58,889 bases of DNA, from contig MKUN01000040.1 in assembly GCA_001897835.1 (NCBI GenBank), positions 1 through 58,889 on the forward strand, given 5' to 3'. A program made the position numbers and the translations under genes. Shown piece after piece: positions 44,105-52,190 of the stretch (within the stretch, counting starts at the first letter, position 1; each line of letters begins with the position of its first letter). The DNA is from Bacteroidetes bacterium 46-16 (lineage in GTDB: Bacteria; Bacteroidota; Bacteroidia; Chitinophagales; Chitinophagaceae). The notes under the pieces were generated by a model that ran no database searches, was not told the DNA's origin, and worked only from the letters and a program-made list of their open reading frames with translations.

Positions 44105-45253
44105 TTAGCTGCATAGGCTTTCATACACATCCATCACATTGGCCGCACAGGCCGCTGCAGTGAATTTTTGTGCATGGGCAATACCCTTTAGTATCATCTG
44201 CTGCCGCAATATATCATTACTGCTTACTGTAACGATAGCATTGGCTATTTCATCCACACTAAAAGGGTCGATGTAGTATGCAGCATCGCCCCCGGTCTCC
44301 GGCAGGCAGGAGGTATTTGAGGTAATGACAGGTATCTTACTCCACAGGGCTTCAAGCACAGGCAAGCCAAAACCTTCGTAGGTAGAAGGATAAAGCAGCA
44401 TTTCTGCCGACTGGTATATCGCGGGGAAGTCCGTTGAATTATGAAACCCGGGGTCATTTGCCTCAGGCCTGTCTTCCAGGAAGATCACCCGCTCTTCCAT
44501 TTGCTGCGCTTTCACATAGGCCTTTACTTTAGCTGCATAGCTGCCATTCCCGCTGCCGATCACCACGAGGGGCATGGATAATTTATCTTTGATGGTGCAT
44601 AGGGCTTTGCAAATATTCAGCAGGTTCTTCCGCTCTATGAGCGAGCCCACGTAAAGCAAATATTTTTTCGGCAGCCGGTATTTCTTTTTTATTGTTTCAC
44701 GTACATCCTTACTTACCACCTGCTCAAATGCAGGGTTACAGCATTGGTACACTATACTCACCTTGGCTTCATCTATCCCATACCTGCTGATGATATCTTC
44801 TTTTGTTTGTGCACTTATAGCGATCACACGATCGGCATGGCTGCAGGCATATCGGAATTTTTTCCGGTATAGCTGCACATCGGCAGCTTTATATTGTTCC
44901 GGGTAATACTCAAAAATAAGGTCGTGTATGGTTACCACAGTTTTGATACCGCTACGCCCGATGCCCAGGGGTATCTCGTTGCTAAGCCCGTGGTATAATG
45001 CTATCCCGTTCTTTTCCAGGTCTTTCACTACCTGCCTGCTCCGCCACAGTGATGGGGCCAGTTTATTCAGGCCTTGCGGGCCAATGATATGCGTGTTGAC
45101 AGGGGCAGTGTACGCTCCGGTTTCTTTAGGTGCTGCCAGGTAATATTCATGCTGCGGAAAATACCGGGCAAGGCTATCGATCAGCAGGCGGCTGTAGTTG
45201 CCAAGGCCTGTGCTGTTCTGGTAAGCTCTCTTGGCGTCAAAAGCGATACGCAT
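44105..45253 (-). CDS. Glycosyltransferase family 4 (GT-B fold)
   Basis: The 382-aa protein starts at MRIAFDAKRAYQ (45253). The N-terminal Rossmann domain has the FDAKRAYQNSTGLGNYSR acceptor-side signature common in mannosyltransferase-like members. The C-terminal donor-binding domain has LYVGSLIERKNL and the EX7E motif in PSTYEGFGLPVLEALWS (Glu of TYEGFG and Glu of VLEAL). It should transfer a sugar from an NDP- or GDP-activated donor, acting at the cytoplasmic membrane face. The acceptor is unknown; no other glycan gene is next to it. It converges on pnp. Confidence 0.9.
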   Translation of the reverse strand: MRIAFDAKRAYQNSTGLGNYSRLLIDSLARYFPQHEYYLAAPKETGAYTAPVNTHIIGPQGLNKLAPSLWRSRQVVKDLEKNGIALYHGLSNEIPLGIGRSGIKTVVTIHDLIFEYYPEQYKAADVQLYRKKFRYACSHADRVIAISAQTKEDIISRYGIDEAKVSIVYQCCNPAFEQVVSKDVRETIKKKYRLPKKYLLYVGSLIERKNLLNICKALCTIKDKLSMPLVVIGSGNGSYAAKVKAYVKAQQMEERVIFLEDRPEANDPGFHNSTDFPAIYQSAEMLLYPSTYEGFGLPVLEALWSKIPVITSNTSCLPETGGDAAYYIDPFSVDEIANAIVTVSSNDILRQQMILKGIAHAQKFTAAACAANVMDVYESLCS

Positions 45254-45315
45254 ACGACCCAAAAATAGCAATTAATTAAAGTCCCCGCTAACAAAGATCA
45301 TCTTTACAGCGCCTG

Positions 45316-46137
45316 ATGTTCCGTAATTTTGTAATGATGAATAAAGGCAAGGCAGCACATATACTGGATGATAAGCTTAAAGAGGCAATGGCCGCTGCCA
45401 CAGCGGTGGCCCCTGGCTTTAGTCAAGAGGGGATACATGCCTTTCGCGTTGCCGTGAAAAAGTTGCGTGCCTATCTGCGTTTGCTTAACACGGACGAAGG
45501 TCAGCCCAGGCTGAAGCTGACCAAAAAATTCCATCATCTTTACGATATAGCTGGCGAAATAAGGGATGCGCAACTGAAACTGGAACAGGTAAAAAAGTAC
45601 AGGGCCGCTCTTCCATCCTATATCAAAGAGCTGTCTGCAAGCATAGCTTCCGGCAAAAGCAACTGGAATGAACATTATGATGAGGCGATACTTAAAAAAC
45701 TACAGAAAAAACTAACAGCTAAGCAACTGCATAAGTTGTCTTCAGCTACCCTGGCCACCTTCTGTAAGCAGCACATAAAAATATTGGAAGAGGCGGCAGA
45801 TGCAATACCAGGTGATGAGATGATACATGAATGTCGCAAAAGTGTCAAAGACATGCTCTATAACACCAAACTAGCGGAGAAACATTGGACGAAGGCATAT
45901 GGGAAGGTAGCACACCTTCCGCTGGCCACCCTCGATAGTTTATCCGACCTGTTGGGCGATTATAATGATGAGCGCCAGTTGCTGGATAGCCAGCTGGCTT
46001 ACCTTCCTCGCTTATGTAATAGTGATGAGCAAACTAAATTGGAAAAGCTAAGCACCCGGGAAAAAAAGATCAAAGAAGAGCAGAAACAGCTATTGCTTAA
46101 AGAGTTGAAACGCTTTGTCACCGCAGTAGCTATTTGA
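45316..46137 (+). CDS. CHAD domain-containing protein
   Basis: The 273-aa protein consists of two repeats of the four-helix CHAD unit. The conserved basic and acidic pairs are HAFRVAVKKLRAYLRL (about 42-57), IRDAQLKLEQ, HECRKSVKDMLYNTKL (about 177-192) and LGDYNDERQLLD. CHAD domains bind inorganic polyphosphate and are often found on polyphosphate granules. It has no attached CYTH domain. The start may be 45316 or one of the methionines at 45334/45337. It is divergent from the glycosyltransferase. Confidence 0.9.
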   Translation: MFRNFVMMNKGKAAHILDDKLKEAMAAATAVAPGFSQEGIHAFRVAVKKLRAYLRLLNTDEGQPRLKLTKKFHHLYDIAGEIRDAQLKLEQVKKYRAALPSYIKELSASIASGKSNWNEHYDEAILKKLQKKLTAKQLHKLSSATLATFCKQHIKILEEAADAIPGDEMIHECRKSVKDMLYNTKLAEKHWTKAYGKVAHLPLATLDSLSDLLGDYNDERQLLDSQLAYLPRLCNSDEQTKLEKLSTREKKIKEEQKQLLLKELKRFVTAVAI

Positions 46138-46154
46138 TAGCCCGGTAATTTATT

Positions 46155-47906
46155 TTATTCTTCCATTTCTTCTTCTTCCGCAACGGTCTTTGTGGTATCA
46201 TTTCCCTGCATCCGCATCGCCAGTTTTTGTGCCGGTGTCGGGGCCTGTACCCATGAGTTGTCATAGGGCTTGAAGTAAGGGGAATTCAGCACGCTTTCTG
46301 CTTCTTTCTTCCCATCCATATAGTCGGCCAGCACCTTAAAGGCTCCTTTGTTTTCTTCCTTCAGTATGAGCAATACCGCGTTCGCACCTGCTTTTACAGC
46401 TATCGGTACGCCGCCGCCCAGCTCGGCCCAGTGCCCGCTGAGCAGCAGGTTCTTTACCGGTGTCTGGTAGTGGGCCACTTTACCCTGCATATTTTCTCTG
46501 CCCGGTTTGGCACCCATCATGGTGCCGTTCTTGTTCCCGGTATAGCGCCAGTGTGTTACAGGCGTGGCTACGTCATAGAAGAGGATGTGCTCGCGTAGTC
46601 CCGGCGCCAGCCGTTCTTCCACGCGGCGGATCAGCACTTCTGCTATCTCGTTCTTCAGTTTATTATAGGCCGCTCCTCTTACATAGTTGCCGTCCTTATC
46701 TTTATCGGTATGCCAGTGGTTATTGAAGTCCATGAAGGCAGGCATGAACAGCACTAGTGTGCCCTGTCCTTCCGGGGCCAGCGAAGGGTCGCGCAACGAT
46801 GGCGGCAATATCGATATCTCGCTTTTCTCCGGGTCACCGCTCAGGTGTTCCGCCCGCGATACGTTTTCGCTCGACAGGTGTACCAGTTCCTCATTAAAGC
46901 CCAGCGCAGCGGTAGGGCAGTCAAGTGCAATAGATACGGTTACAGAAGAGCTGTACAGGTCGGCCTCCCGCAGCTTGTTCTTGAATTTAAGGGGTACTGC
47001 ATTGGCCGGCAGCATCTTTTCATATAGTGTTTCCACATCGCAGGCAGCTATCACGTAGCGGCTCTTCAATGCATATTCTTTGTCCCTGCACTCAAAGCGC
47101 ACACCCTTACTTACTCCTTGCTCCAGCAATATTTCTTTTACACTGCATTTAAAGAAGATATCATTGCCATAATAGCTGATGATGTGCGACAACCATTCGG
47201 GTATCACCTGGCCACCACCTTTTGGAGGACTTTGATAATCGCCATAATAGGCCCAGCCAATCGGTACCAGGCAGGATAGCAGTTCCGTATCGGCTGAGAA
47301 TATTTTATGCAGTCTTTCGTCCTTGAAGAATTTATTGAGACCTTTTTTGATCCCCTCGTCCCCGGTATAGCGGATAAAGGGAATGAATGGCATGGCAAAT
47401 TTCAGCAGGTTGAGCTTATTCTTCATACGCTCCATCGGGGTCATAGTTTCTTCTGAGCGGAAGATGTGCCCGAAGTTGGCAAATGAATGCCCCAGCCTTT
47501 TAGCTGCTTTAAAGAAACGTTCCAGCCCTTCCCGCTCATGCGGAAATTCCGAGATCAGTTGTTCCTTCAGCTCATCAGGCTTATCCGTCAGCAGGTAGTC
47601 ATAGCTTTCACCTTTATAGCGGCGTATGCGTTTTTGCGGCACCGCTTCAGGATGGTCACTGCCCAGTATATCAAATATCTTGGCGGCCATACCGCCTGGC
47701 ATGCATTGGTTAAGCCAGTGTATAGCTGTATCGAAACGGAAATGTTTGCGCCTGAAGCCGGCCAGGTAGCCACCGGCATGGGGTTCTTTCTCCAATACGC
47801 ATACCGAATAGCCCGCTTTGCTGAGCAATGCTGCTGCCGTAAGGCCACCAACGCCCGCACCTATGACTACGACGTCGTATTCCGTTTTTAAATTTAATTG
47901 CTGCAT
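46155..47906 (-). CDS. CrtI/CrtISO-like FAD-dependent oxidoreductase
   Basis: The 583-aa flavoprotein starts at 47906 (MQQLNLKTEYD), just before the dinucleotide-binding motif VVVIGAGVGGLTAAALLSK (about 10-28) and the second part VLEKEPHAGG. The C-terminal FAD motif is LLLSGHWAELGGGVPIAVKAG (near 510-530). The length and the HERE-like segment near 145 fit the phytoene desaturase/carotenoid isomerase/retinol saturase group. The substrate could be a carotenoid or another polyene lipid; no other pigment gene is near. It ends in a run of acidic residues. Confidence 0.83.
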   Translation of the reverse strand: MQQLNLKTEYDVVVIGAGVGGLTAAALLSKAGYSVCVLEKEPHAGGYLAGFRRKHFRFDTAIHWLNQCMPGGMAAKIFDILGSDHPEAVPQKRIRRYKGESYDYLLTDKPDELKEQLISEFPHEREGLERFFKAAKRLGHSFANFGHIFRSEETMTPMERMKNKLNLLKFAMPFIPFIRYTGDEGIKKGLNKFFKDERLHKIFSADTELLSCLVPIGWAYYGDYQSPPKGGGQVIPEWLSHIISYYGNDIFFKCSVKEILLEQGVSKGVRFECRDKEYALKSRYVIAACDVETLYEKMLPANAVPLKFKNKLREADLYSSSVTVSIALDCPTAALGFNEELVHLSSENVSRAEHLSGDPEKSEISILPPSLRDPSLAPEGQGTLVLFMPAFMDFNNHWHTDKDKDGNYVRGAAYNKLKNEIAEVLIRRVEERLAPGLREHILFYDVATPVTHWRYTGNKNGTMMGAKPGRENMQGKVAHYQTPVKNLLLSGHWAELGGGVPIAVKAGANAVLLILKEENKGAFKVLADYMDGKKEAESVLNSPYFKPYDNSWVQAPTPAQKLAMRMQGNDTTKTVAEEEEMEE

Positions 47907-48011
47907 TAGGGGTAAAGGGGAAAAACCGTCTGTCAAATATCCCCGGGAAGCTGCAAGTTACGTATCAAATCGGGCTTTTCAGACCCTGCAGCCCGTGTAT
48001 TTATTGTTATT

Positions 48012-48614
48012 TTATTCTTTGGGGTCGTAGTTTAAGGCATCTTTACGCAGCAGGTATTTGCCCAGCACATCAAATTCTATATTTACAACAGTGCCTCTGT
48101 CTATAGCGTGGAAGTTGGTATGGCTATAGGTATAAGGTATAATGGTCACTGTAAAAGTTTTATCGGTAACATTGAAAGCGGTAAGGCTTACCCCGTTGAT
48201 GCATACTGAGCCTTTTTCAATAAGCAATGCTGCGAATTGCCGGGGGTAGCTAAATGTGTAGAGGTGGCTGCCCTCAAGCGCTTTGCGCTCCGTACAGGTG
48301 GCTGTTGCATCCACATGCCCCTGCACAAAGTGCCCGTCCAGCCGGTCGCCTATCTTCAGCGAACGTTCTATGTTCACTATGCTGCCTGCGGCCCATTGTC
48401 CCAGGTTGGTCTTTTGCAGGGTTTCATCCACGGCCGTCACCCGGTAGCTGTTGCCCTCAATTTCCACTACGGTGAGGCATACCCCGTTATGCGCTACCGA
48501 CTGGTCTATCTTCAGTTCCGGTGTTACAGTGCTTTCTATCCAAAAGTCGATATTACTGCCTTTGGGCAGTACTTTTAGTATCGTACCGGTAGTTTCTATG
48601 ATACCTGTGAACAT
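48012..48614 (-). CDS. ribE: Riboflavin synthase alpha chain
   Basis: The 200-aa enzyme makes riboflavin from two molecules of 6,7-dimethyl-8-ribityllumazine. The tandem lumazine-binding barrels are evident: MFTGIIETTG and NGVCLTV in the first half, GHFVQGHVD at the joint, and NGVSLT in the second half. The length is normal. It follows the lipoprotein gene with a gap of only 7 bases, so the two are probably on one mRNA, although no functional link is obvious. Confidence 0.95.
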   Translation of the reverse strand: MFTGIIETTGTILKVLPKGSNIDFWIESTVTPELKIDQSVAHNGVCLTVVEIEGNSYRVTAVDETLQKTNLGQWAAGSIVNIERSLKIGDRLDGHFVQGHVDATATCTERKALEGSHLYTFSYPRQFAALLIEKGSVCINGVSLTAFNVTDKTFTVTIIPYTYSHTNFHAIDRGTVVNIEFDVLGKYLLRKDALNYDPKE

Positions 48615-48621
48615 AAATGCA

Positions 48622-49161
48622 CTATAGCTTTAAGGCAGTGCCACGGTGGAAATAAACATTGTCGCTATCGCTTACCACGGTGAAGTTCACCTTCAGGGTA
48701 CTGCTGTCGCTCATGCTTTGTATGATATTGCCCGTTACAGTGTCCTTTATATTGCAGAGGGCTTGGCCGTTCTCAATGGTCGTGTCAAGCTGCGCCCGGT
48801 AAAACCTGTCTGCAGTGAGCCATAGCGTGTCAGTACTGCCTGCTCCGCAAAAACCGGTCATCACTAGCTTTGTTTTATCGAGCGCATAAAGGTGCAGTGT
48901 CAGGGGGGTGTCGTACAGGAATGTACCGTCCTTGAAATACACGGAGTCATTAAAAGCATAGGCCGATGAAAAAACCTCGGTTGGGTAGAAACAAATGCTG
49001 TTATCGGGCGTTCCGGGGAAGGCCCAGTTATAATTCACCGCCTCAGGGTCATTGCAATAGGGGCGGTCCAGCCTTGAGTCGCTGTCTGGCGTACTGGTAT
49101 TGCTCTTTTTACAGGATAAAAAGAAACAAATAAATAATGTTATTGTAAATATATTCCGCAT
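48622..49161 (-). CDS. Lipoprotein of unknown function with CxDPxAxNY motif
   Basis: The 179-aa product starts at 49161 with a lipoprotein signal (MRNIFTITLFICFFLSC, lipidated Cys at residue 17). A Ser/Thr/Asp linker follows, then a cysteine motif YCNDPEAVNYNWAFPGTPDN ending in CFYP (about 35-60). This C-x-D-P-x-A-x-N-Y motif is frequent in Bacteroidota surface proteins. The remaining 120 residues look beta-rich with two further cysteines. The function is unknown. A -7-like box (TAATTTTG, minus strand, 49206-49213) lies about 45 bases upstream. Confidence 0.7.
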   Translation of the reverse strand: MRNIFTITLFICFFLSCKKSNTSTPDSDSRLDRPYCNDPEAVNYNWAFPGTPDNSICFYPTEVFSSAYAFNDSVYFKDGTFLYDTPLTLHLYALDKTKLVMTGFCGAGSTDTLWLTADRFYRAQLDTTIENGQALCNIKDTVTGNIIQSMSDSSTLKVNFTVVSDSDNVYFHRGTALKL

Positions 49162-49240
49162 AATACGCTCGGGCAACAATAATACTATAACGTAATGATA
49201 GTTGCCAAAATTATTCAGTTTACTTTGTTATACCTAAAAT

Positions 49241-49271
49241 TTTGCTGAAACAGGAAAACATACTATCTTTG
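49241..49271 (+). promoter_or_regulatory. Promoter of rpsU
   Basis: TTTG (49241-49244), a 19-base spacer and TATCTTTG (49264-49271) match the Bacteroidota primary-sigma consensus exactly. The start of transcription is expected near 49278, about 28 bases before the rpsU ATG. Confidence 0.85.
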
Positions 49272-49305
49272 CCGTCCCAAACAAGTAAAAGGGGGTATAT
49301 AAAAT

Positions 49306-49503
49306 ATGCTGATAATAGATTCAAAAGACTGCGAAAACATAGATAAGGCGCTTAAAAAGTACAAAAAGAAGTACGAGAAAGCCCGTATCCTTAACCAGCT
49401 TCGCGACCGCCAGTCGTTCACTAAGCCTTCCATCAGGCGCCGTACGCAGGTGTTGAAAGCTGTTTATCGCCAGCAAATGGCCTCAGGCAAGTTCGACGAA
49501 TAG
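49306..49503 (+). CDS. rpsU: 30S ribosomal protein S21
   Basis: The 65-aa basic protein is a normal-length bS21: IDKALKKYKKKYEKARIL and FTKPSIRRRTQVLKAVYR are diagnostic. In Bacteroidota, S21 has been linked to control of the ribosome's Shine-Dalgarno interaction. It is followed by a long inverted repeat and then xerC and hpf, a conserved order in this phylum. Confidence 0.95.
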   Translation: MLIIDSKDCENIDKALKKYKKKYEKARILNQLRDRQSFTKPSIRRRTQVLKAVYRQQMASGKFDE

Positions 49504-49538
49504 CTCATTTTAACAAAGCTATTGTAAAATAATACTTG

Positions 49539-49583
49539 TGCCTGCTATTGTAATTTAGTAAATTTACAATAGCAGGCATTTTC
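49539..49583 (+). terminator. Long inverted repeat between rpsU and xerC (terminator or attenuator)
   Basis: A perfect 15-bp repeat (TGCCTGCTATTGTAA at 49539-49553, its complement at 49564-49578), extended by TTT/AAA, is followed by TTTTCT. The xerC start codon is only 6 bases past the stem, so the structure can both end the rpsU transcript and cover the xerC initiation region. Confidence 0.75.
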
Positions 49584-49584
49584 T

Positions 49585-50472
49585 ATGTTTGAACAAAGGG
49601 TTACAGATTTCATACAATACCTTCGATTTGAGAAACGCTATTCTCAGCATACCCTAAAAGCATATCAAACAGACCTACTACAATTTTTTACATATATTTC
49701 CGGGCAGTTCAGTATCTACGATATTCCCCATGTCGCGCTCTTCCATATCAGGAGCTGGCTGGCCAGCCTCAAAGACGATGGGCAGACCGCCCGTAGTATC
49801 AACCGTAAAATATCCAGTCTTAGCTCACTCTACAAATATTTATTAAAACAGCAATTGGTAGATAAGAACCTGGTGCGCCAGGTACATGCATTAAAACTGC
49901 CCGAGCGCTTGCCCACTTTCCTGAAAGAACAGGAAACAGAGGCCCTGCTCGAAGAGCAGCAATTCGATGAAGGCTTTAAAGGTTTTACCGATCGCATGAT
50001 ATGCGATCTCCTCTACCAGGCCGGCCTGCGCCGTGCCGAACTGCAGCAGCTAAAGGAGAAAGATGTGGAATGGAGCCTGGCACAAATACGTATCTTAGGC
50101 AAGGGCAATAAAGAGCGGCTGGTGCCCGTGAGCCCTATGTTGCTGCAAACCATCAAAGAGTATATCGCCGAAAAAAAGAAGCAGGGATATGACCGGCATC
50201 ATTTATTGGTGCTCGAAAGTGGCCGACCTTTATATGCAGGCTATATATACAGGATAGTGAACAAGTACCTTGCAGATACGACCACATTGCAGAAAAAGAG
50301 CCCCCATATTTTGCGGCACACTTTTGCTACTCATTTATTGAACAATGGGGCCAATATACAGGCCATTAAAGAATTGCTGGGCCATAGCAGCCTGGCAGCA
50401 ACACAGGTATACACACACAACAACATTGAGAAATTAAAAGAAATACATAAACTGAACCACCCGAGAGGGTAG
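49585..50472 (+). CDS. xerC: Tyrosine recombinase XerC
   Basis: The 295-aa protein has the SAM-like N-terminal DNA-binding domain (about 1-100) and the catalytic domain with Arg149 (AGLRRAEL), Lys173 (GKGNKER), His241 and Arg244 (HILRHTFATH), His267 (LGHSS) and the nucleophile Tyr276 (TQVYTHNN). The length is typical of XerC/XerD, which resolve chromosome dimers at dif. The place between rpsU and hpf is the usual one in Bacteroidota, so this is a housekeeping recombinase rather than an integrase. Confidence 0.92.
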   Translation: MFEQRVTDFIQYLRFEKRYSQHTLKAYQTDLLQFFTYISGQFSIYDIPHVALFHIRSWLASLKDDGQTARSINRKISSLSSLYKYLLKQQLVDKNLVRQVHALKLPERLPTFLKEQETEALLEEQQFDEGFKGFTDRMICDLLYQAGLRRAELQQLKEKDVEWSLAQIRILGKGNKERLVPVSPMLLQTIKEYIAEKKKQGYDRHHLLVLESGRPLYAGYIYRIVNKYLADTTTLQKKSPHILRHTFATHLLNNGANIQAIKELLGHSSLAATQVYTHNNIEKLKEIHKLNHPRG

Positions 50473-50501
50473 GCTATTCTTTAACCTAAAAAAGAACAAT
50501 T

Positions 50502-50804
50502 ATGAACGTGCAAATCCAATCCGTGCACTTTGATGCTGACAGCAAACTGATGGAACATGTAAGAGCAAAAGTGGAGAAGCTCAAGACCTTTCACGACCAT
50601 ATCATCGGCGTTGAGGTCTATCTCAAGCTCGATAATGTAGTGCACCAGATAAAGGATAAGGTTGCAGAGATAAAGGTGTATGTACCAAGGCATTCCTTCT
50701 TCGTAAAACACCAGAGCAAGACATTTGAAGAATCTTTCGATACGGCATTCAATTCCCTGGTAACACAGGTGAAGCGCCAGAAAGAAAAGCTTACCATGGC
50801 ATAA
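50502..50804 (+). CDS. hpf: Ribosome hibernation-promoting factor (short HPF/RaiA type)
   Basis: The 100-aa protein matches short HPF: MNVQIQSVHFDAD at the start, then DHIIGVEVYLKLDN and KTFEESFDTAFNSLVTQVKRQKEKL. It lacks the C-terminal dimerisation domain of long HPF. It binds the 30S decoding site and stores ribosomes in an inactive state. It follows xerC with a gap of 29 bases and is ended by a strong terminator. Confidence 0.93.
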   Translation: MNVQIQSVHFDADSKLMEHVRAKVEKLKTFHDHIIGVEVYLKLDNVVHQIKDKVAEIKVYVPRHSFFVKHQSKTFEESFDTAFNSLVTQVKRQKEKLTMA

Positions 50805-50820
50805 GGCCATGCATGTGATA

Positions 50821-50857
50821 AAAGACCGGCTCCTGTTACGGGAGCCGGTCTTTTATT
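50821..50857 (+). terminator. Rho-independent terminator after hpf
   Basis: A 13-bp stem (AAAGACCGGCTCC/GGAGCCGGTCTTT) with a 7-nt loop is followed by TTTTATTTTA. Confidence 0.92.
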
Positions 50858-50932
50858 TTAAGTCCCTTCTATTGCTATAGAAGCCTGAAAAGCTTAATTT
50901 GCAATGATTAGATAATTACATTGATACAGGAT

Positions 50933-52051
50933 ATGCATAAAAAATTATTAGCGCTCTTATCTGCTGCCGTTTTATTCTGCTCCTGCAGCAATAAAATGAG
51001 TCCGGACGATCCATTACCTGAGACATTTGATCCTTCTGTTTTTATTGGTAGCCGAAACCAGCTCATATATGCATTCGATCCCGTTAACGGCAATAAACAC
51101 TGGGAATATGCGCTGAATGCCAACCTCAAGTCTTCACCCCTTTTGTATAACGGCTTTCTATACTTGCCTGCTGAGAGTGGTGATATACATAAGATAGACC
51201 CCAAACGTGGCAAGCTGGTGAGCAAGATCACGATCGGGGGCACTTTGTCCGCTACGCCCGTAGGCGATGGCAACATGGTATATATGCTGGGCGATAATGG
51301 TATTCTCTACGCTATTAGTACTGCAGATGATGCCATCCAATGGCAGTACAATACCAATAGTCCCGCCGCCAATAGCTCATCGCCGGCTATAAGCGGCAAT
51401 AATGTAGTATTTGGCTCCTCCAACGGTAAGGTTTACGCTGTTGATAAAGCTAGCGGCGCCCTCGCATGGACCTACGATGCAGGTGCAGGCAATATCTTCT
51501 CCTCGTCACCTGCCGTAAGCGGCAACCATATATACATAGGCAATTACGATACGTATTTATACGCCCTCAATGCCGATGGCAGCCTGCAATGGAAATACAA
51601 GACAGGTGACAAAATAGAAAGCTCACCCATATCTTATGCAGGCAATATCATTGTAGGCAGCGACGATTTCAAGCTCCATTGTGTAGATAGTATCACTGGG
51701 CAGCTGCGCTGGACCTATACCACGAAAGAAAGGGTCATATCATCGCCTTATGCCTATGCGCAGGTTATCTATTTTGGCAGTTATGACGATAGCCTGTATG
51801 CTGTGCGTATCAACGATGGCAGCCGTAAATGGGCCTTCCCTGCTGGAGCTACCGTAAGGTCTTCGCCCCTTGTTTACAATGGCCGCATCTATTTTGGCAG
51901 CTACGACAAGAATCTCTATGCGCTCGATACCGCGAATGGCTACATAAGCTGGTTCCGCAATATCAATGGCGTCATAGATTGCTCCCCGGTCATTGATGAT
52001 CTGAGCGGGCAGAGCTACAATTCTTCCATCAGCGGCCTTTCCATACATTAA
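50933..52051 (+). CDS. PQQ-like beta-propeller lipoprotein
   Basis: The 372-aa product starts at ATG 50933 (a TTG four codons earlier is less likely) with a lipoprotein signal ending LFCSC (Cys near 20). About seven PQQ-like/BamB-like repeats follow, each with a short strand such as VVFGSSNGKVYAVD or IYFGSYDKNLYALD and then a G-x-x-x-W-x-Y strand. They should form a beta-propeller. BamB-like proteins help the outer-membrane assembly machinery, but many similar lipoproteins have other binding roles; the repeats alone do not decide. It forms a single-gene unit with its own terminator. Confidence 0.87.
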   Translation: MHKKLLALLSAAVLFCSCSNKMSPDDPLPETFDPSVFIGSRNQLIYAFDPVNGNKHWEYALNANLKSSPLLYNGFLYLPAESGDIHKIDPKRGKLVSKITIGGTLSATPVGDGNMVYMLGDNGILYAISTADDAIQWQYNTNSPAANSSSPAISGNNVVFGSSNGKVYAVDKASGALAWTYDAGAGNIFSSSPAVSGNHIYIGNYDTYLYALNADGSLQWKYKTGDKIESSPISYAGNIIVGSDDFKLHCVDSITGQLRWTYTTKERVISSPYAYAQVIYFGSYDDSLYAVRINDGSRKWAFPAGATVRSSPLVYNGRIYFGSYDKNLYALDTANGYISWFRNINGVIDCSPVIDDLSGQSYNSSISGLSIH

Positions 52052-52075
52052 GAAGTCAGCACGATATTTTTTCAG

Positions 52076-52101
52076 GCCCCGCATCAAAGGCGGGGCTTTT
52101 T
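52076..52101 (+). terminator. Rho-independent terminator
   Basis: A 7-bp G/C stem (GCCCCGC/GCGGGGC) with a 7-nt loop is followed by TTTTTC. It ends the beta-propeller gene. Confidence 0.88.
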
Positions 52102-52190
52102 CTCATATTCATTAACATAAAATTTATGTTTTCCAAACCGGGGCTGCTATTAGTTTCCTATCTTTATTTTATAAAATCTCATTACAGCAC

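Noticed and set aside
49585-50472. Tyrosine recombinase as an integrase of a mobile element
   Set aside because: Its place between rpsU and hpf and its length are those of housekeeping XerC; no attachment-site repeats or cargo genes are seen.
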